From positions 166,653-230,652 of the forward strand of contig NZ_FLQX01000035.1 of the NCBI RefSeq assembly GCF_900089955.1: DNA of 64,000 bases, read 5' to 3'. A model generated the notes under the pieces. That model was given only the letters and a program-made list of their open reading frames with translations. It was not told the origin of the DNA and searched no databases. How positions within the stretch are numbered: position 1 is the first letter of the stretch; every line of letters starts with the position of its first letter. This DNA is from Candidatus Accumulibacter aalborgensis. Its GTDB lineage: Bacteria; Pseudomonadota; Gammaproteobacteria; Burkholderiales; Rhodocyclaceae. Shown piece by piece: positions 33,760-43,274 of the stretch. Position numbers and translations under genes: made by a program.

Positions 33760-33833
33760 TGGAGGCGCGAGCGGGAGTCGAACCCACCTACACGGATTTG
33801 CAATCCGGTGCATAACCGCTTTGCTATCGCGCC
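33760..33833 (-). tRNA. tRNA-Cys (anticodon GCA)
   Basis: On the minus strand a 74-base cloverleaf is visible. The acceptor stem GGCGCGA pairs with TCGCGCC, the D loop contains AAGCGGTTA, the anticodon loop is ATTGCAAA with anticodon GCA, the T arm is GTGGGTTCGACTCCCGC, and CCA is encoded at the 3' end. It is the second gene of a tRNA-Gly/tRNA-Cys pair. The same order (glyW-cysT-leuZ) follows uvrC-pgsA in Escherichia coli; no tRNA-Leu is present here. Confidence 0.97.
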
Positions 33834-33875
33834 GCGCTGGATCCGAAACGCGTGGACGCGCCCAGCCAGCCAATC

Positions 33876-33951
33876 TGGAGCGGGAGAAGAGTCTCGAACT
33901 CTCGACCTATACCTTGGCAAGGTATCGCTCTACCAACTGAGCTACTCCCGC
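33876..33951 (-). tRNA. tRNA-Gly (anticodon GCC)
   Basis: A 76-base minus-strand tRNA with acceptor stem GCGGGAG/CTCCCGC, D arm AGCTCAGTTGGTAGAGC, anticodon loop CTTGCCAAG with anticodon GCC, T arm AGAGTTCGAGACTCT and an encoded CCA. It lies 42 bases upstream of tRNA-Cys and 15 bases downstream of a near-consensus promoter, so both tRNAs are probably made from that promoter as well as by read-through from pgsA. Confidence 0.97.
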
Positions 33952-33966
33952 ATGAAGCGAGTGCGC

Positions 33967-33994
33967 ATTATAAAGGCCTGCCCTTGACTGTCAA
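33967..33994 (-). promoter_or_regulatory. Near-consensus sigma-70 promoter of the tRNA genes
   Basis: On the minus strand TTGACA (33989-33994) and TATAAT (33967-33972) are both perfect hexamers, 16 bases apart. Initiation would fall a few bases before tRNA-Gly. The strength fits a stable-RNA promoter. Confidence 0.85.
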
Positions 33995-34043
33995 CGCCTT
34001 CTTCGCTGTGCGCACGCTTGCCGGCATCTTCTTTCGCCGCTGA

Positions 34044-34622
34044 CTAACTCTTGTGGTCCTCTTCAATCAGGTGCGGCCACGCCATTCGCATGTAGTAGCC
34101 CATCGACCAGAGGGTCAACACGGCCGCCACATAGATCAGCCAGATACCCGCCTGAAAAACGTCGAAGGTACCCAGTGGCGCGTGATAGAGCAACAAGGGA
34201 ATGGCGAACATCTGCGCACTGGTCTTGATCTTGCCAATCATCGATACGGCAACACTTCTATGGGCGCCAATCTGCGCCATCCACTCGCGCAAGGCGGAAA
34301 TCGTGATCTCGCGACCGATGATGATCGTTGCCAGGATTCCGTCGAGCCGGCCAAGCTGGACCAGTACGATCAATGCGGCAGCGACCATCAGTTTGTCCGC
34401 CACCGGGTCGAGGAAGGCACCGAACGCGGAAGTCTGCTGCCAGCGGCGTGCGAGATAGCCATCGAGCCAGTCCGTGATCGCTGCGACGACGAAAATCACC
34501 GTCGCGGCGAGATCGCGTCCGACGACGTTAACCCAGGAGTCAGGAACGTAGTAGACGGCGATCAGCAGCGGGATCAGGATGATTCGCAGCCAGGTCAGGA
34601 GAATCGGTATGTTCAGTGGCAT
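34044..34622 (-). CDS. pgsA: CDP-diacylglycerol-glycerol-3-phosphate 3-phosphatidyltransferase
   Basis: A 192-residue inner-membrane enzyme making phosphatidylglycerophosphate, the committed step to phosphatidylglycerol and cardiolipin. The CDP-alcohol phosphotransferase motif is visible as TDWLDGYLARRWQQTSAFGA followed by FLDPVADK, with the conserved Asp residues. Several hydrophobic helices are present. The start shares one base with the uvrC stop (TGATG), the conserved uvrC-pgsA coupling, and the tRNA pair follows downstream. Confidence 0.96.
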   Translation of the reverse strand: MPLNIPILLTWLRIILIPLLIAVYYVPDSWVNVVGRDLAATVIFVVAAITDWLDGYLARRWQQTSAFGAFLDPVADKLMVAAALIVLVQLGRLDGILATIIIGREITISALREWMAQIGAHRSVAVSMIGKIKTSAQMFAIPLLLYHAPLGTFDVFQAGIWLIYVAAVLTLWSMGYYMRMAWPHLIEEDHKS

Positions 34623-36451
34623 CAGTGCAACGCTGCGTAAATTTTCTCGGCCAGTTCCCTGCTGACTCCGGCAACTGCTGTGAGTTGGTCAATCCCGGCA
34701 TCCGTTATGCCCTGCAAACCGCCGAAACGGGAAATCAGCGCCTTGCGCCGCTTGGGTCCGACACCCATGATCTCTTCGAGCCGCGATGTGCGCCCTGCCT
34801 TGCCGCGCCTGGCGCGATGCCCGGAAACGGCAAAGCGGTGTGCCTCGTCACGGATTTCCTGGATCAGGTGAAGTGCGGGATGTTCAGGCGCCAATTGTAA
34901 CGGCTCACGGCCGTCTGCGAAAACCAGCGTTTCGAGTCCCGGCTTGCGCGCCTCGCCTTTGGCCACGCCCAGGAGCGGCAGGTGCAACAGACCAAGCTCG
35001 GCGAGCGCCGCAGCAGCAGCCCCCACCTGCCCGCTGCCACCGTCGATCAGGATCAGCGCCGGCGCCAGCCCGGCGCCAATGACCAGCTTTTCGTAGCGGC
35101 GCTGAACCGCCTGGCGCATGGCCGCGCAGTCGTCACCCGGCTGGATGTCCCTGATGTTGAATCGGCGGTACTCGGAATTGCGCATGCCGCTGCCCTGATA
35201 GACGACACATGCGGCCACCGTGGACTCTCCTTGCGTATGGCTGATGTCGAAACACTCGATGCGCAGCTCTCCCTCGGTTTCGAGACCCAGCGTCTTGCAG
35301 AGCGCTTCGAGACGTGCTTCCTGTCTGGACAGCGCGCTGCGCCGCGCGGTGATCGCCAGCCGAGCGTTTTGCTCGGCCATCTCGATCCACACTCGCTGCA
35401 TGGTCAGCCTGGCCTCAACAAGCCTTACCGGCCGACCGGCCATGTCGCTGAGCCAATCAGCGGGCTCGCCATCGACCAAAGGCAAATTGACGACTATCCG
35501 TTCGGGGATGGGATGGGCAAGATAATGCTGGTAAAGGAAAGCGGTCAATACCTCGAGCGGCGACGAATCGACCGAATTCGCGGGAAACTGCGGCCGGTCG
35601 CCGAGGTGCCGGCCACCGCGAACCATCGCCAGATTCACGCACAGCATGCCGCCATCGCCAACGGCGGCGACGATGTCCAGGTCACCGCCCTTGCCGCTGT
35701 CGACGTACTGCTTTTCCTGAACCTGGCGCAAGGACTGGATCTGGTCACGATAGACGGCCGCCTGCTCGAAGGCGAGCTTCCCTGCCGCCTGATCCATGGC
35801 TGCCGACAGGCGACCGATGACGTCCTGCTGACGACCCTGCAGGAACAAAACGGCCATCTGTACATCCTCGGCATAGCGCTCAGGCTCGATCAGTCCGACG
35901 CAGGGCCCGGAGCAGCGCTTGATCTGGTAGAGCAGACACGGTCGCGAGCGGTTGTTGAACACGGGATTTTCGCAGGTGCGCAAGCGAAACATCTTCTGCA
36001 GCAGGTGGATGCTTTCGCGTACGGCTGGTGACGAAGGAAACGGACCGAAATAATCCGCGCGCCGATCGGTGGCTCCGCGGAAGAAACCAAGCCGTGGACT
36101 GCGGTCGTGCGTCAGGACGATGTAGGGGTACGACTTGTCGTCGCGAAACAGAATGTTGTAGCGCGGCGACAGGCTCTTGATCAGATTGTTTTCCAGCAGC
36201 AGCGCCTCGGCCTCGGATCGCGTCACGGTCGTCTCGACCCTGGCGATCTGAGCGACCATCAAGGCGATACGCGGACTGGGATGGCTGTCGCGGAAGTACG
36301 AGGCGACCCGCTTCTTCAGGTTCTTGGCCTTGCCAACATAGAGAACATTGTCGGCGCCATCGACCATGCGATAGACGCCGGGCAAGTCCGTCAGGGTGGC
36401 CAGCAGGGATTTGGCGTCGAAAGTTGGGGCTTCTGGTTCAGTCATGAGCAT
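34622..36451 (-). CDS. uvrC: Excinuclease ABC subunit C
   Basis: A 609-residue nucleotide-excision-repair endonuclease, the usual length, which cuts on both sides of a lesion. It has the N-terminal GIY-YIG nuclease domain (GVYRMVDGADNVLYVGKAKN), a UVR motif near residue 215, and the C-terminal RNase H-like nuclease (ECFDISHTQGESTVA and ILIDGGSGQVGAA with the catalytic acids). It ends in tandem helix-hairpin-helix motifs (IMGVGPKRRKALISRFGG). I chose ATG 36451; ATG 36445 is equally possible. It is divergent from earP with about 38 bases between the starts. Confidence 0.97.
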   Translation of the reverse strand: MLMTEPEAPTFDAKSLLATLTDLPGVYRMVDGADNVLYVGKAKNLKKRVASYFRDSHPSPRIALMVAQIARVETTVTRSEAEALLLENNLIKSLSPRYNILFRDDKSYPYIVLTHDRSPRLGFFRGATDRRADYFGPFPSSPAVRESIHLLQKMFRLRTCENPVFNNRSRPCLLYQIKRCSGPCVGLIEPERYAEDVQMAVLFLQGRQQDVIGRLSAAMDQAAGKLAFEQAAVYRDQIQSLRQVQEKQYVDSGKGGDLDIVAAVGDGGMLCVNLAMVRGGRHLGDRPQFPANSVDSSPLEVLTAFLYQHYLAHPIPERIVVNLPLVDGEPADWLSDMAGRPVRLVEARLTMQRVWIEMAEQNARLAITARRSALSRQEARLEALCKTLGLETEGELRIECFDISHTQGESTVAACVVYQGSGMRNSEYRRFNIRDIQPGDDCAAMRQAVQRRYEKLVIGAGLAPALILIDGGSGQVGAAAAALAELGLLHLPLLGVAKGEARKPGLETLVFADGREPLQLAPEHPALHLIQEIRDEAHRFAVSGHRARRGKAGRTSRLEEIMGVGPKRRKALISRFGGLQGITDAGIDQLTAVAGVSRELAEKIYAALH

Positions 36452-36489
36452 GCGCAGTGAGGGGCCGCTGACGTAGGATAGCGCCTTCG

Positions 36490-37674
36490 ATGTTATCACG
36501 CCCGCCCGCACCGCCCATGCAGCCAATGGCCATGGCCTCTCGCCCCGACTGGGATATCTTTTGCAAGGTCATCGACAACCTTGGCGATATCGGCGTCTGC
36601 TGGCGCCTGGCCCGACAGTTGGCTGGCGAACACGGTTTGCGCGTGCGCTTGTGGGTTGACGATCTGGAGAGCTTCAGCCTGCTCTGCCCGCAGCTAGACC
36701 CCCTACGCTCGCTCCAGCGTGTGCTGGGCATCGAAGTTTGTCGCTGGGCAACGCTCTTCCCAGCGGCCTGTCCCGCGCGAGTGGTACTCGAAACCTTTGC
36801 CTGCCGCCTGCCCGTGTCGTTTGTCGAGCGAATGGCGCAACAGTCGCCCTCCCCGGCGTGGATCAATCTCGACTACCTGAGCGCCGAGGACTGGGTGTCG
36901 AGCTGGCACGCGCTGCCCTCGCCGCACCCGCAGTTGCCGCTGATCAAGTATTTCTTCTTCCCCGGTTTCAGTGCCGACACCGGCGGGCTGTTGCGCGAGC
37001 AAGACCTGCTGGCTCGCCGGGCGCACGTCGCCGCCAACACGGAGCTGCAGATCGGCGTGTGGGACGAGGTCGGCTTCGCGCCACCGCCCGTGGGCACGCT
37101 GCTGATCTCGCTCTTCGCCTACGAAAATCCGGCCATCGGCGATCTGCTGCACGCCTGGGAATCGTCGGATACGCCGATCTGCTGCGTCGTTCCGTTATCC
37201 CGCACGCTAGCGGCGATCGAGGCCTTCGCCGGGAATCGACTCGGGGCGGGCGACAGCGTCTGCCGCGGTGCACTCGACATTCGCATTCTGCCCTTCCTCG
37301 AACAGAGCCGCTATGACCAATTGCTCTGGCTCTGTGACCTGAATTTTGTCCGTGGGGAAGACTCGTTCGTGCGCGCACAATGGGCCGCACGGCCGCTGGT
37401 CTGGCACATCTACCCGCAGGAAAACGCCGCGCACAGAGTGAAACTCGACGCCTTTCTGGCGCTTTACTGCGCCGACCTGCCGACGACCAGCAGTGCAGTG
37501 CTACGCGAGTTCTGGCAGGCGTGGAACCTCGGCAGGATCACCATCGAGCACTGGCGAAACTTCGCCCAGAGCATCGACAGGCAACGCACGCATGCACAAC
37601 GCTGGGCCGAGCGACTCGCCCGGCAGGACGACCTGTGTACCCGTCTGCTCTGCTTCAGCCGTTCCCTGTTATAA
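36490..37674 (+). CDS. earP: EF-P arginine rhamnosyltransferase EarP
   Basis: A 394-residue glycosyltransferase (formerly DUF2331) that transfers rhamnose from dTDP-rhamnose to Arg32 of elongation factor P, activating it for polyproline translation. Recognisable parts are [20 protein letters not shown] near the N-terminus, the nucleotide-sugar region with FAYENPA, and [20 protein letters not shown] near the C-terminus. Several ATGs lie within the first 15 codons, so the true start may be slightly downstream. It lies directly before efp, the diagnostic pairing. Its stop codon sits within the -10 box of the efp promoter. Confidence 0.93.
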   Translation: MLSRPPAPPMQPMAMASRPDWDIFCKVIDNLGDIGVCWRLARQLAGEHGLRVRLWVDDLESFSLLCPQLDPLRSLQRVLGIEVCRWATLFPAACPARVVLETFACRLPVSFVERMAQQSPSPAWINLDYLSAEDWVSSWHALPSPHPQLPLIKYFFFPGFSADTGGLLREQDLLARRAHVAANTELQIGVWDEVGFAPPPVGTLLISLFAYENPAIGDLLHAWESSDTPICCVVPLSRTLAAIEAFAGNRLGAGDSVCRGALDIRILPFLEQSRYDQLLWLCDLNFVRGEDSFVRAQWAARPLVWHIYPQENAAHRVKLDAFLALYCADLPTTSSAVLREFWQAWNLGRITIEHWRNFAQSIDRQRTHAQRWAERLARQDDLCTRLLCFSRSLL

Positions 37675-37675
37675 T
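37667..37675 (+). promoter_or_regulatory. Extended -10 promoter of efp
   Basis: TGTTATAAT at 37667-37675 is a perfect extended -10 element. The TAA stop of earP lies inside it (37672-37674). No good -35 box is seen, as is common for extended -10 promoters. It would give efp a leader of about 30 bases and expression independent of earP. Confidence 0.6.
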
Positions 37676-37711
37676 GATCGGTTGATCCCTCACTGTTTTC
37701 TGGAACGTACG

Positions 37712-38269
37712 ATGAAAACCGCACAAGAGCTTCGCGCAGGCAACGTCTTCATGGTCGGCAACAACCCGATGGTGGTTCTCAAGTCCGAATACGTCAAATC
37801 CGGGCGCAACGCTTCGGTGGTCAAGATGAAGATGAAGAACCTGCTGACTGATTCGCCGAGCGAAACCGTCTATCGTGCCGACGACAAGTTCGACGTCATC
37901 CAGCTCGAGCGCAAGGAAGTAAGCTACTCGTACTTTGCCGACCCGCTGTACGTTTTCATGGACGCCGAATACAACCAGTACGAAATCGAAGCCGACTGCA
38001 TGGGCGACGCGCTGAACTACCTCGAAGACAGCATGCCCTGCGAAGCCGTTTTCTACAACGGCAAGGCGATCTCGATCGACTTGCCGACCAGCGTGGTGCG
38101 CGAAGTGGTGTACACCGAGCCTGCCGTGAAGGGCGACACCTCGGGCAAGGTCATGAAGCCGGCTCGCCTGGCGACCGGTTTCGAACTGCCGGTTCCCGCG
38201 TTCATCGAAATCGGCGACAAGATCGACATCGACACCCGGACGCACGAGTACCGCTCGCGCGTGAGGTAG
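37712..38269 (+). CDS. efp: Translation elongation factor P
   Basis: A 185-residue three-domain factor that rescues ribosomes stalled at consecutive prolines. The N-terminal KOW-like domain carries the modified loop YVKSGRNAS with Arg32 at the tip. This is the residue rhamnosylated by EarP, instead of the lysine used in EpmA organisms, and it agrees with the adjacent earP. Two OB domains follow ([33 protein letters not shown]). ATG 37712 starts the conserved [11 protein letters not shown]. Confidence 0.97.
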   Translation: MKTAQELRAGNVFMVGNNPMVVLKSEYVKSGRNASVVKMKMKNLLTDSPSETVYRADDKFDVIQLERKEVSYSYFADPLYVFMDAEYNQYEIEADCMGDALNYLEDSMPCEAVFYNGKAISIDLPTSVVREVVYTEPAVKGDTSGKVMKPARLATGFELPVPAFIEIGDKIDIDTRTHEYRSRVR

Positions 38270-38299
38270 GCGAGCCGCACCGCAGCCGGCGATCAGGCC

Positions 38300-38324
38300 G
38301 TTGGGGTGACGAAGGAACCCCAAC
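38300..38324. repeat. Palindromic dispersed-repeat unit GTTGGGGT...ACCCCAAC
   Basis: GTTGGGGT (38300-38307) pairs with ACCCCAAC (38317-38324) around a nine-base loop. A second, partial copy (GTTGGGGTTCG) appears at about 38350-38360. The sequence type resembles short palindromes that I recall scattered through betaproteobacterial genomes. It fills most of the 142-base gap between the convergent efp and nagZ genes, where it may serve as a terminator for either gene. Confidence 0.5.
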
Positions 38325-38392
38325 GTAATCGCGACACGACCGCAAGATGTTGGGGTTCGCAGGCTCACCGCAACGGCCCTGGCTTTGCGTAG

Positions 38393-38425
38393 CCGGTGCA
38401 ATGCGCTTCGCTTATTGCACCCTAC
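38393..38425. repeat. REP-like palindrome overlapping the end of nagZ
   Basis: GGTGCAAT (38395-38402) and ATTGCACC (38414-38421) form perfect arms around an 11-base centre that can pair internally (GCG/CGC). Read on the minus strand it matches the widespread dispersed-repeat pattern GTAGGGTGCAATAAGCG. The repeat provides the last codons (Arg-Arg-Val-Gln) and the stop TAA of nagZ. Confidence 0.6.
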
Positions 38426-39455
38426 GTGCTGCCGCGACGCCGGTCTGATAATCCGGGTCCTGTCGCAGGGTGGACCAGTCGAGGGCTCTGGCGGATGGTG
38501 AAAGGCGCGCGACACGCCGGGCGCGTGGCGCATCACGCATTGGATCGAATGCCGGCTGCCAGTTGGCCAGCAGTTCTCCGACCGCATCCGGCGAGTTGCA
38601 CACCAGCAACAGGTCACAGCCGGCATCCCAGGCCGCCGTGCAGCGCTCGACGATGCCGCCGGCGACTCCGGCAGCGGCCATCGACAGGTCGTCACTGAAA
38701 ATCACGCCGTCGAAGCCCAATTCGTCGCGCAGTAGCCGTATCCACACCGGCGAGAAACCAGCCGGGCGAGGGTCGACTTGCCGATAGATGACGTGCGCCG
38801 GCATGACCGCATCCAGGCTGAGCCGGCGGTAGGGTTCGAGGTCGGGCGCCAGTTCGTCGAGCGAGCGTTCATCGACCGGCAGATCGACATGCGAATCAGC
38901 CTCGACCCAGCCATGACCCGGAAAATGCTTGCCGCAGGCGGCCATACCGGCACTGCGCAGGCCGTCGATCAGCGCTTGTGCGAGCTCGACAACGACGGCC
39001 GGGTCGCCGTGTAGCGAGCGATCACCGATGACGCTGCTGCGCGCCCAATCGAGATCGAGTACTGGCGTAAAAGACAGATCGACGCCGCAGGCGCGCAGTT
39101 CTGCGGCCAGTACATGAGCCACTGCCCGTGCCACAGCCAGCGCTGCCTCCGGGTCACGCTCCCACAACTCGCCGAGACGGCGCATTGGCGGCAGACGGGT
39201 GAACCCGTCCCGGCAGCGCTGCACCCGGCCGCCTTCGTGATCGATGGCAATCAGCAGGGGTGGCGAACGCAGCGCATGAACCGACTCCGTCAGCCGCCCG
39301 AGTTGCTCTGGCGAGTCGTAGTTGCGGGCAAACAGAATCAGCCCGCCAACCAGCGGATGGCACAATTGCTGGCTTTCGACAGTGGACAAGGCGAGCCCCG
39401 CGACGTCGATCATCAGCGGGCCGAGCGGCAATTCGAGAGTCGTATTGATCTTCAT
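38412..39455 (-). CDS. nagZ: Beta-N-acetylhexosaminidase NagZ
   Basis: A 347-residue cytosolic glycoside hydrolase of family 3 that removes N-acetylglucosamine from anhydromuropeptides during cell-wall recycling. Motifs are AIDHEGGRVQR, the catalytic-loop KHFPGHGWVEADSHVDLP with the His/Asp dyad, and GVIFSDDLSMAA with the nucleophile Asp. The ATG overlaps the acpS stop by four bases. The C-terminus is unusual because the final codons are contributed by a dispersed palindromic repeat, so the native end may have been slightly different. Confidence 0.95.
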   Translation of the reverse strand: MKINTTLELPLGPLMIDVAGLALSTVESQQLCHPLVGGLILFARNYDSPEQLGRLTESVHALRSPPLLIAIDHEGGRVQRCRDGFTRLPPMRRLGELWERDPEAALAVARAVAHVLAAELRACGVDLSFTPVLDLDWARSSVIGDRSLHGDPAVVVELAQALIDGLRSAGMAACGKHFPGHGWVEADSHVDLPVDERSLDELAPDLEPYRRLSLDAVMPAHVIYRQVDPRPAGFSPVWIRLLRDELGFDGVIFSDDLSMAAAGVAGGIVERCTAAWDAGCDLLLVCNSPDAVGELLANWQPAFDPMRDAPRARRVARLSPSARALDWSTLRQDPDYQTGVAAARRVQ

Positions 39456-39829
39456 GGTTGTTCCATGATCACGAAAGCGATCGCGTAGTCGTTTTCATCG
39501 CTGATCGAAAGATGCGCCACCAGGCCGCGCTGCGCAAGATGAGCCGCGAGTGGCGTCGCGTACTCGAACCACGGCCGACCCAGTGCATCATGTGCGACGC
39601 CGATGTTCGGCAAGGTCGCCGGCGTGGCAATGCCGGTCCCGAGCGCTTTGCCAAATGCCTCCTTGGCGGCAAAACGTTTGGCCAGAAAGCGTCCCGGATC
39701 GCGCGCGCCGACAAACTCGGCGCATTCCCGGTCCGACAGTAGCTTGACCAGCGCGCGCTCGCCATGCCGTTCGTAGAAGCTACCGAGGCGCGCGATGGCG
39801 ACAATGTCGGTGCCGATGCCGCTGATCAT
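39452..39829 (-). CDS. acpS: Holo-[acyl-carrier-protein] synthase
   Basis: A 125-residue phosphopantetheinyl transferase that converts apo-ACP to holo-ACP by adding 4'-phosphopantetheine from CoA. The motifs [12 protein letters not shown] (Mg-binding Asp) and [19 protein letters not shown] (Glu and Lys of the active site) are intact, and the length is typical. It overlaps pdxJ upstream and nagZ downstream by four bases each, so all are cotranslated. It would act on the acpP product encoded 13 kb away in this window. Confidence 0.96.
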   Translation of the reverse strand: MISGIGTDIVAIARLGSFYERHGERALVKLLSDRECAEFVGARDPGRFLAKRFAAKEAFGKALGTGIATPATLPNIGVAHDALGRPWFEYATPLAAHLAQRGLVAHLSISDENDYAIAFVIMEQP

Positions 39830-40581
39830 CTGGCGCGCGCCTGCGCCTCGCGCAGCAGGCGTTTCATTTCCCGCACCGCTTCGCGCAAACCGACAAAGAC
39901 GGCCCGGCTGATGATCGCGTGACCGATGTGCAGCTCCCGGATTCCGGCGAGCATGGCCACCGGTTGCACGTTGAAGTAGTTGAGCGCATGCCCGGCATTG
40001 AAACGCATGCCAAGCTGACGAACCGCCTCTCCGGCCAGGCGAATCTTCTCCAGTTCGGCCAGCGCGGCCGGGCTTTCGGCATCCCGCCCCTGGGTGTAGA
40101 AGGCATGCGCATAAGGGCCGGTGTGAATTTCACAGACCCGCGCGCCGATGCGCGCCGCGGCATCGACTTGCGCCGGATCGGCGTCGATGAAGACGCTGGT
40201 GATGATCCCGGCGTCGGCCAGGCGAGCAACGGACTGGCGCAGCCCGGCTTCCTGGGCCAGGATGTCAAGGCCACCCTCAGTGGTCACTTCATGTCGGCCC
40301 TCGGGGACCAACATCGCCATTTGCGGCGCGATCCGGCAGGCAATGCCGACCATCTCGTCGGTCGCCGCCATTTCAAGATTAAGCTTGATCTGCGCTAGAT
40401 CACGCAGCCTCGCTACGTCGGCATCCTGAATGTGTCGCCGGTCCTCGCGCAGATGGATGGTGATGCCATCAGCGCCGCCGAGGTGCGCTTCAACAGCCGC
40501 CCAAACCGGATCCGGCTCGTAGGTGCAGCGCGCCTGCCGGATCGTCGCGACATGGTCAATATTGACGCCAAGTTCGATCAT
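39826..40581 (-). CDS. pdxJ: Pyridoxine 5'-phosphate synthase
   Basis: A 251-residue TIM-barrel enzyme condensing 1-deoxy-D-xylulose 5-phosphate with 3-amino-2-oxopropyl phosphate in vitamin B6 synthesis. Motifs are [15 protein letters not shown] at the start, [27 protein letters not shown], and [13 protein letters not shown]. The length is typical. It is coupled to recO upstream and acpS downstream by four-base overlaps; recO-pdxJ-acpS is the conserved proteobacterial order. Confidence 0.96.
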   Translation of the reverse strand: MIELGVNIDHVATIRQARCTYEPDPVWAAVEAHLGGADGITIHLREDRRHIQDADVARLRDLAQIKLNLEMAATDEMVGIACRIAPQMAMLVPEGRHEVTTEGGLDILAQEAGLRQSVARLADAGIITSVFIDADPAQVDAAARIGARVCEIHTGPYAHAFYTQGRDAESPAALAELEKIRLAGEAVRQLGMRFNAGHALNYFNVQPVAMLAGIRELHIGHAIISRAVFVGLREAVREMKRLLREAQARAR

Positions 40582-41294
40582 AGTTCGTGTAACTCCCTGA
40601 AGATCCTGCGGCTGCTCAGACTCCTGCCGCCCGTGTAGTGGCTGATCAGCGTGCGCATCAACTGCTTGGCTTCGGCCAGTGAGCGCGGGTCGGAAAAATC
40701 CTCGCGGGCCAGGTCGATCAGCGTCCGGCCACTGACCGACCTCGCCGAGCGACCCGGACCCGGCAGCCGTACCGGACCGTGCTCTATCTCGTACGCGTAA
40801 TGTGCGTTCTCCTCGACCGCCAGACCCGCAGCATCGGTCTCGAGCAGCAGGCCGTAGCCGAGTTCCTGCAGCAGCGCCCGTTCGAAGCAGCGCAAGTCGG
40901 ACTCCTGCGCGCCGTCGGCAAAGCGGCGCAAGGTTGCGGCGTAGACCGAGAAAAGTCGCGCATGCGCGTCCTCACGCGGCAGCAGGTGAATCAGCAGTTC
41001 GTTGAGGTAATAGCCACAAAACAGCGACTTGCCGGCCAGCAGCGGCTGACCGCCCTGCCACTCGGCCCTGATCAGCGTTTGCACCTCACCCCTGCCCGCC
41101 CAGCCCAGTTCAAGCGGCTGAAAGGCCTGCAGCACCCCACGGAGGACGGATCGCGGTCGCCGCGCGCCGCGCGCGAGCAGCGCGACACGACCATGATCCT
41201 GTGAGAAGACATCGACGATCAGGCTGGTTTCGCTGTAGGGGTAAGCGTGCAGCACGAAAGCCGGCTGACCGTCGACGTGGTGCCGCTGATTCAC
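40578..41294 (-). CDS. recO: DNA repair protein RecO
   Basis: A 238-residue recombination mediator that helps load RecA on single-stranded DNA coated by SSB. The N-terminal OB-fold shows [20 protein letters not shown] and [11 protein letters not shown], followed by the helical domain with [17 protein letters not shown] and [10 protein letters not shown]. It lies 38 bases after era on the same strand and overlaps pdxJ by four bases. Confidence 0.94.
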   Translation of the reverse strand: MNQRHHVDGQPAFVLHAYPYSETSLIVDVFSQDHGRVALLARGARRPRSVLRGVLQAFQPLELGWAGRGEVQTLIRAEWQGGQPLLAGKSLFCGYYLNELLIHLLPREDAHARLFSVYAATLRRFADGAQESDLRCFERALLQELGYGLLLETDAAGLAVEENAHYAYEIEHGPVRLPGPGRSARSVSGRTLIDLAREDFSDPRSLAEAKQLMRTLISHYTGGRSLSSRRIFRELHEL

Positions 41295-41332
41295 TTCCCG
41301 ACTCGCTCATCAGACACCTGCCAGCCGATCAG

Positions 41333-42232
41333 CTATTCGTAACCCAGGGTCTTGAGCAGTCGCTCATCGTCGGCCCAGCCGGACTTGACCTTGACAAACA
41401 CTTCGAGAAAGACCGGACCACCGAACATACGCTCCATATCCTGACGGGCCTCCGAGGCAATCCGTTTGACGGTCTCGCCGCCGCTGCCGATGATGATCGC
41501 CTTGTGCCCTGCCCGATCAACCACGATGGCTGCACTGATACGGCGCAATGAACCATCGCCACCCTCGACGGCGAACTTTTCCACCTCAACCGTGGCGGCA
41601 TAGGGCAACTCGTCGCCGATCAGGCGAAAAAGCTTTTCGCGAATGTACTCGGCCGCCAGAAAGCGTTCGCTGCGGTCGGTGATCTCGTCCTCGCCGAAGA
41701 GAAACTGGGCTTTCGGCAAATGCTTGCGCGTTTCGGCGAGCAAGGAGTCGAGTTGTGCGCCGCGCGTCGCGCTGATCGGGACGATGGCCGTGAAATCGCC
41801 CTCCCTGGCCAGTTCAGCGAGGAACGGCAGCAATCGACTCTTGTCTTTCAACTGGTCGATCTTGTTCACCACGATGATCACCGGGCAGTCGGCCGGCACA
41901 AGTTGGCGTACGGCCCGGTCCCGATCGTCGAAGCGACCGGCCTCGACGACGAACAGAACGACGTCGACATCGGCCAGCGCCTGCCTGACCCCACGGTTCA
42001 TCACCTGGTTCAACGCGTTGCTGTACTTGTTCTGAAAACCTGGCGTATCGACAAAAACGTATTGCGTATCCGTATCAGTCCGGGTGAGGATGCCCATGAT
42101 GCGGTGACGGGTCGTTTGCGCCCGCCGCGAGACAATGCTCAGTTTTTCGCCAATCAGCGCATTGAGGAGCGTCGACTTGCCGACGTTGGGGCGGCCAACG
42201 ATGGCGATTTGTCCGCATCGGATTTCGCTCAT
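41333..42232 (-). CDS. era: GTPase Era
   Basis: A 299-residue GTPase needed for 16S rRNA maturation and 30S assembly. The G domain has G1 [10 protein letters not shown]3 DTPG and G4 NKID. The C-terminal KH domain has the GxxG loop in [16 protein letters not shown] 42232 overlaps the rnc stop by four bases; the longer upstream frame is the end of rnc read out of phase. The rnc-era-recO order is conserved. Confidence 0.97.
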   Translation of the reverse strand: MSEIRCGQIAIVGRPNVGKSTLLNALIGEKLSIVSRRAQTTRHRIMGILTRTDTDTQYVFVDTPGFQNKYSNALNQVMNRGVRQALADVDVVLFVVEAGRFDDRDRAVRQLVPADCPVIIVVNKIDQLKDKSRLLPFLAELAREGDFTAIVPISATRGAQLDSLLAETRKHLPKAQFLFGEDEITDRSERFLAAEYIREKLFRLIGDELPYAATVEVEKFAVEGGDGSLRRISAAIVVDRAGHKAIIIGSGGETVKRIASEARQDMERMFGGPVFLEVFVKVKSGWADDERLLKTLGYE

Positions 42233-42900
42233 GACTTGTCCAGGGTTTCCAGCGCACGTTCCGCAGCCATCTGTTCCGCCGCACGTCGACTGCCGCCACA
42301 CCCCTCGGTGCGGACGTGCAGGATATCAATCACGCAGGCGACCGTAAACTGCTGCGCATGTGCCTCGCCCTCGGTACCGGCCAACGCGTACTGAGGCAAG
42401 GCCAGTCTTCGCCCCTGGAGATACTCCTGCAAGCGTGTCTTCGCGTCCTTGGTGCCTTGTCCGGGAACCAGTTGATTGAGCATTCCTTCGTACAGTCGCG
42501 TGATGACCTCAGCCGCCGCAGCGAATCCGGCGTCCAGCCACAGCGCGCCAAACAGCGCTTCGAGGGTATCGGCCAGGATCGATGGCCGCTGCTGACCGCC
42601 GCTCCGCTGCTCTCCATCGCCAAGCCGCAGAAAGTTCCCCAGCGAGAGCGCCAAAGCCTGCTGGTGCAAGCTGTCCTGGCGCACCAGATGAGCCCGTAGG
42701 CGAGAGAGATCACCTTCCGGAAGCAGCGGAAAGCGCTCGAACAAGCGGTGCGCGATGACCGCATTGAGTATGGCATCGCCGAGGAACTCGAGTCGCTCAT
42801 TGTGCGGAGAACTGTGGCTGCGGTGTGTCAGTGCCGTCTGCAGAAGCGCACGATCCCGGAATTGGTAGCCGAGTCCCTGCTCGAGTCGAGAATCGCTCAT
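42229..42900 (-). CDS. rnc: Ribonuclease III
   Basis: A 223-residue double-strand-specific endoribonuclease for rRNA processing. The catalytic signature [11 protein letters not shown] with the acidic residues and the downstream [15 protein letters not shown] (conserved Asp and Glu) are present, followed by a double-stranded-RNA-binding domain ([35 protein letters not shown]). It is coupled by four-base overlaps to the DUF4845 gene upstream and era downstream. Confidence 0.97.
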   Translation of the reverse strand: MSDSRLEQGLGYQFRDRALLQTALTHRSHSSPHNERLEFLGDAILNAVIAHRLFERFPLLPEGDLSRLRAHLVRQDSLHQQALALSLGNFLRLGDGEQRSGGQQRPSILADTLEALFGALWLDAGFAAAAEVITRLYEGMLNQLVPGQGTKDAKTRLQEYLQGRRLALPQYALAGTEGEAHAQQFTVACVIDILHVRTEGCGGSRRAAEQMAAERALETLDKS

Positions 42901-43262
42901 CGGCCGTAATTGCGCCCGGTTGATGAACCCTGAAAATCGATCAGCAGACTGACATTGGCGACCAGCGGAATACGCTTCTCGTAGGTAAAAGCGACGACGA
43001 CTTCGTTGTCATCCTTGAAAATATCCAGGTCGGCCGGGCCGATGGTCTTGAGATGCTCGACTTCGGCATACTTGCCGAAAGCCTGCCGGATTTCGCCCAC
43101 CGTCTTGCCGCTTGACTCTGCAGCCACCGCCTTGACCGCGTGCATGATTTTGTAGTAGTCAATGTACTCGGGAAGAACCCGGATGCCGAGAATGGCCACC
43201 AGTGCAATCACCACACCCCAGACCATCAGGGCCGAGAGCGCCAAACCTCGCTGACGATTCAT
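42897..43262 (-). CDS. DUF4845-family membrane protein
   Basis: A 121-residue protein with one N-terminal membrane segment (residues 8-28) and a small soluble domain (GKTVGEIRQAFGKYAEVEHL). This matches DUF4845, a family routinely found between lepB and rnc in betaproteobacteria and without a known role. The conserved position suggests a link to membrane-protein export or to RNase III. I chose ATG 43262, which follows GGAG at good spacing, over a GTG three codons upstream. Confidence 0.88.
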   Translation of the reverse strand: MNRQRGLALSALMVWGVVIALVAILGIRVLPEYIDYYKIMHAVKAVAAESSGKTVGEIRQAFGKYAEVEHLKTIGPADLDIFKDDNEVVVAFTYEKRIPLVANVSLLIDFQGSSTGRNYGR

Positions 43263-43274
43263 GAGCAGCACTCC

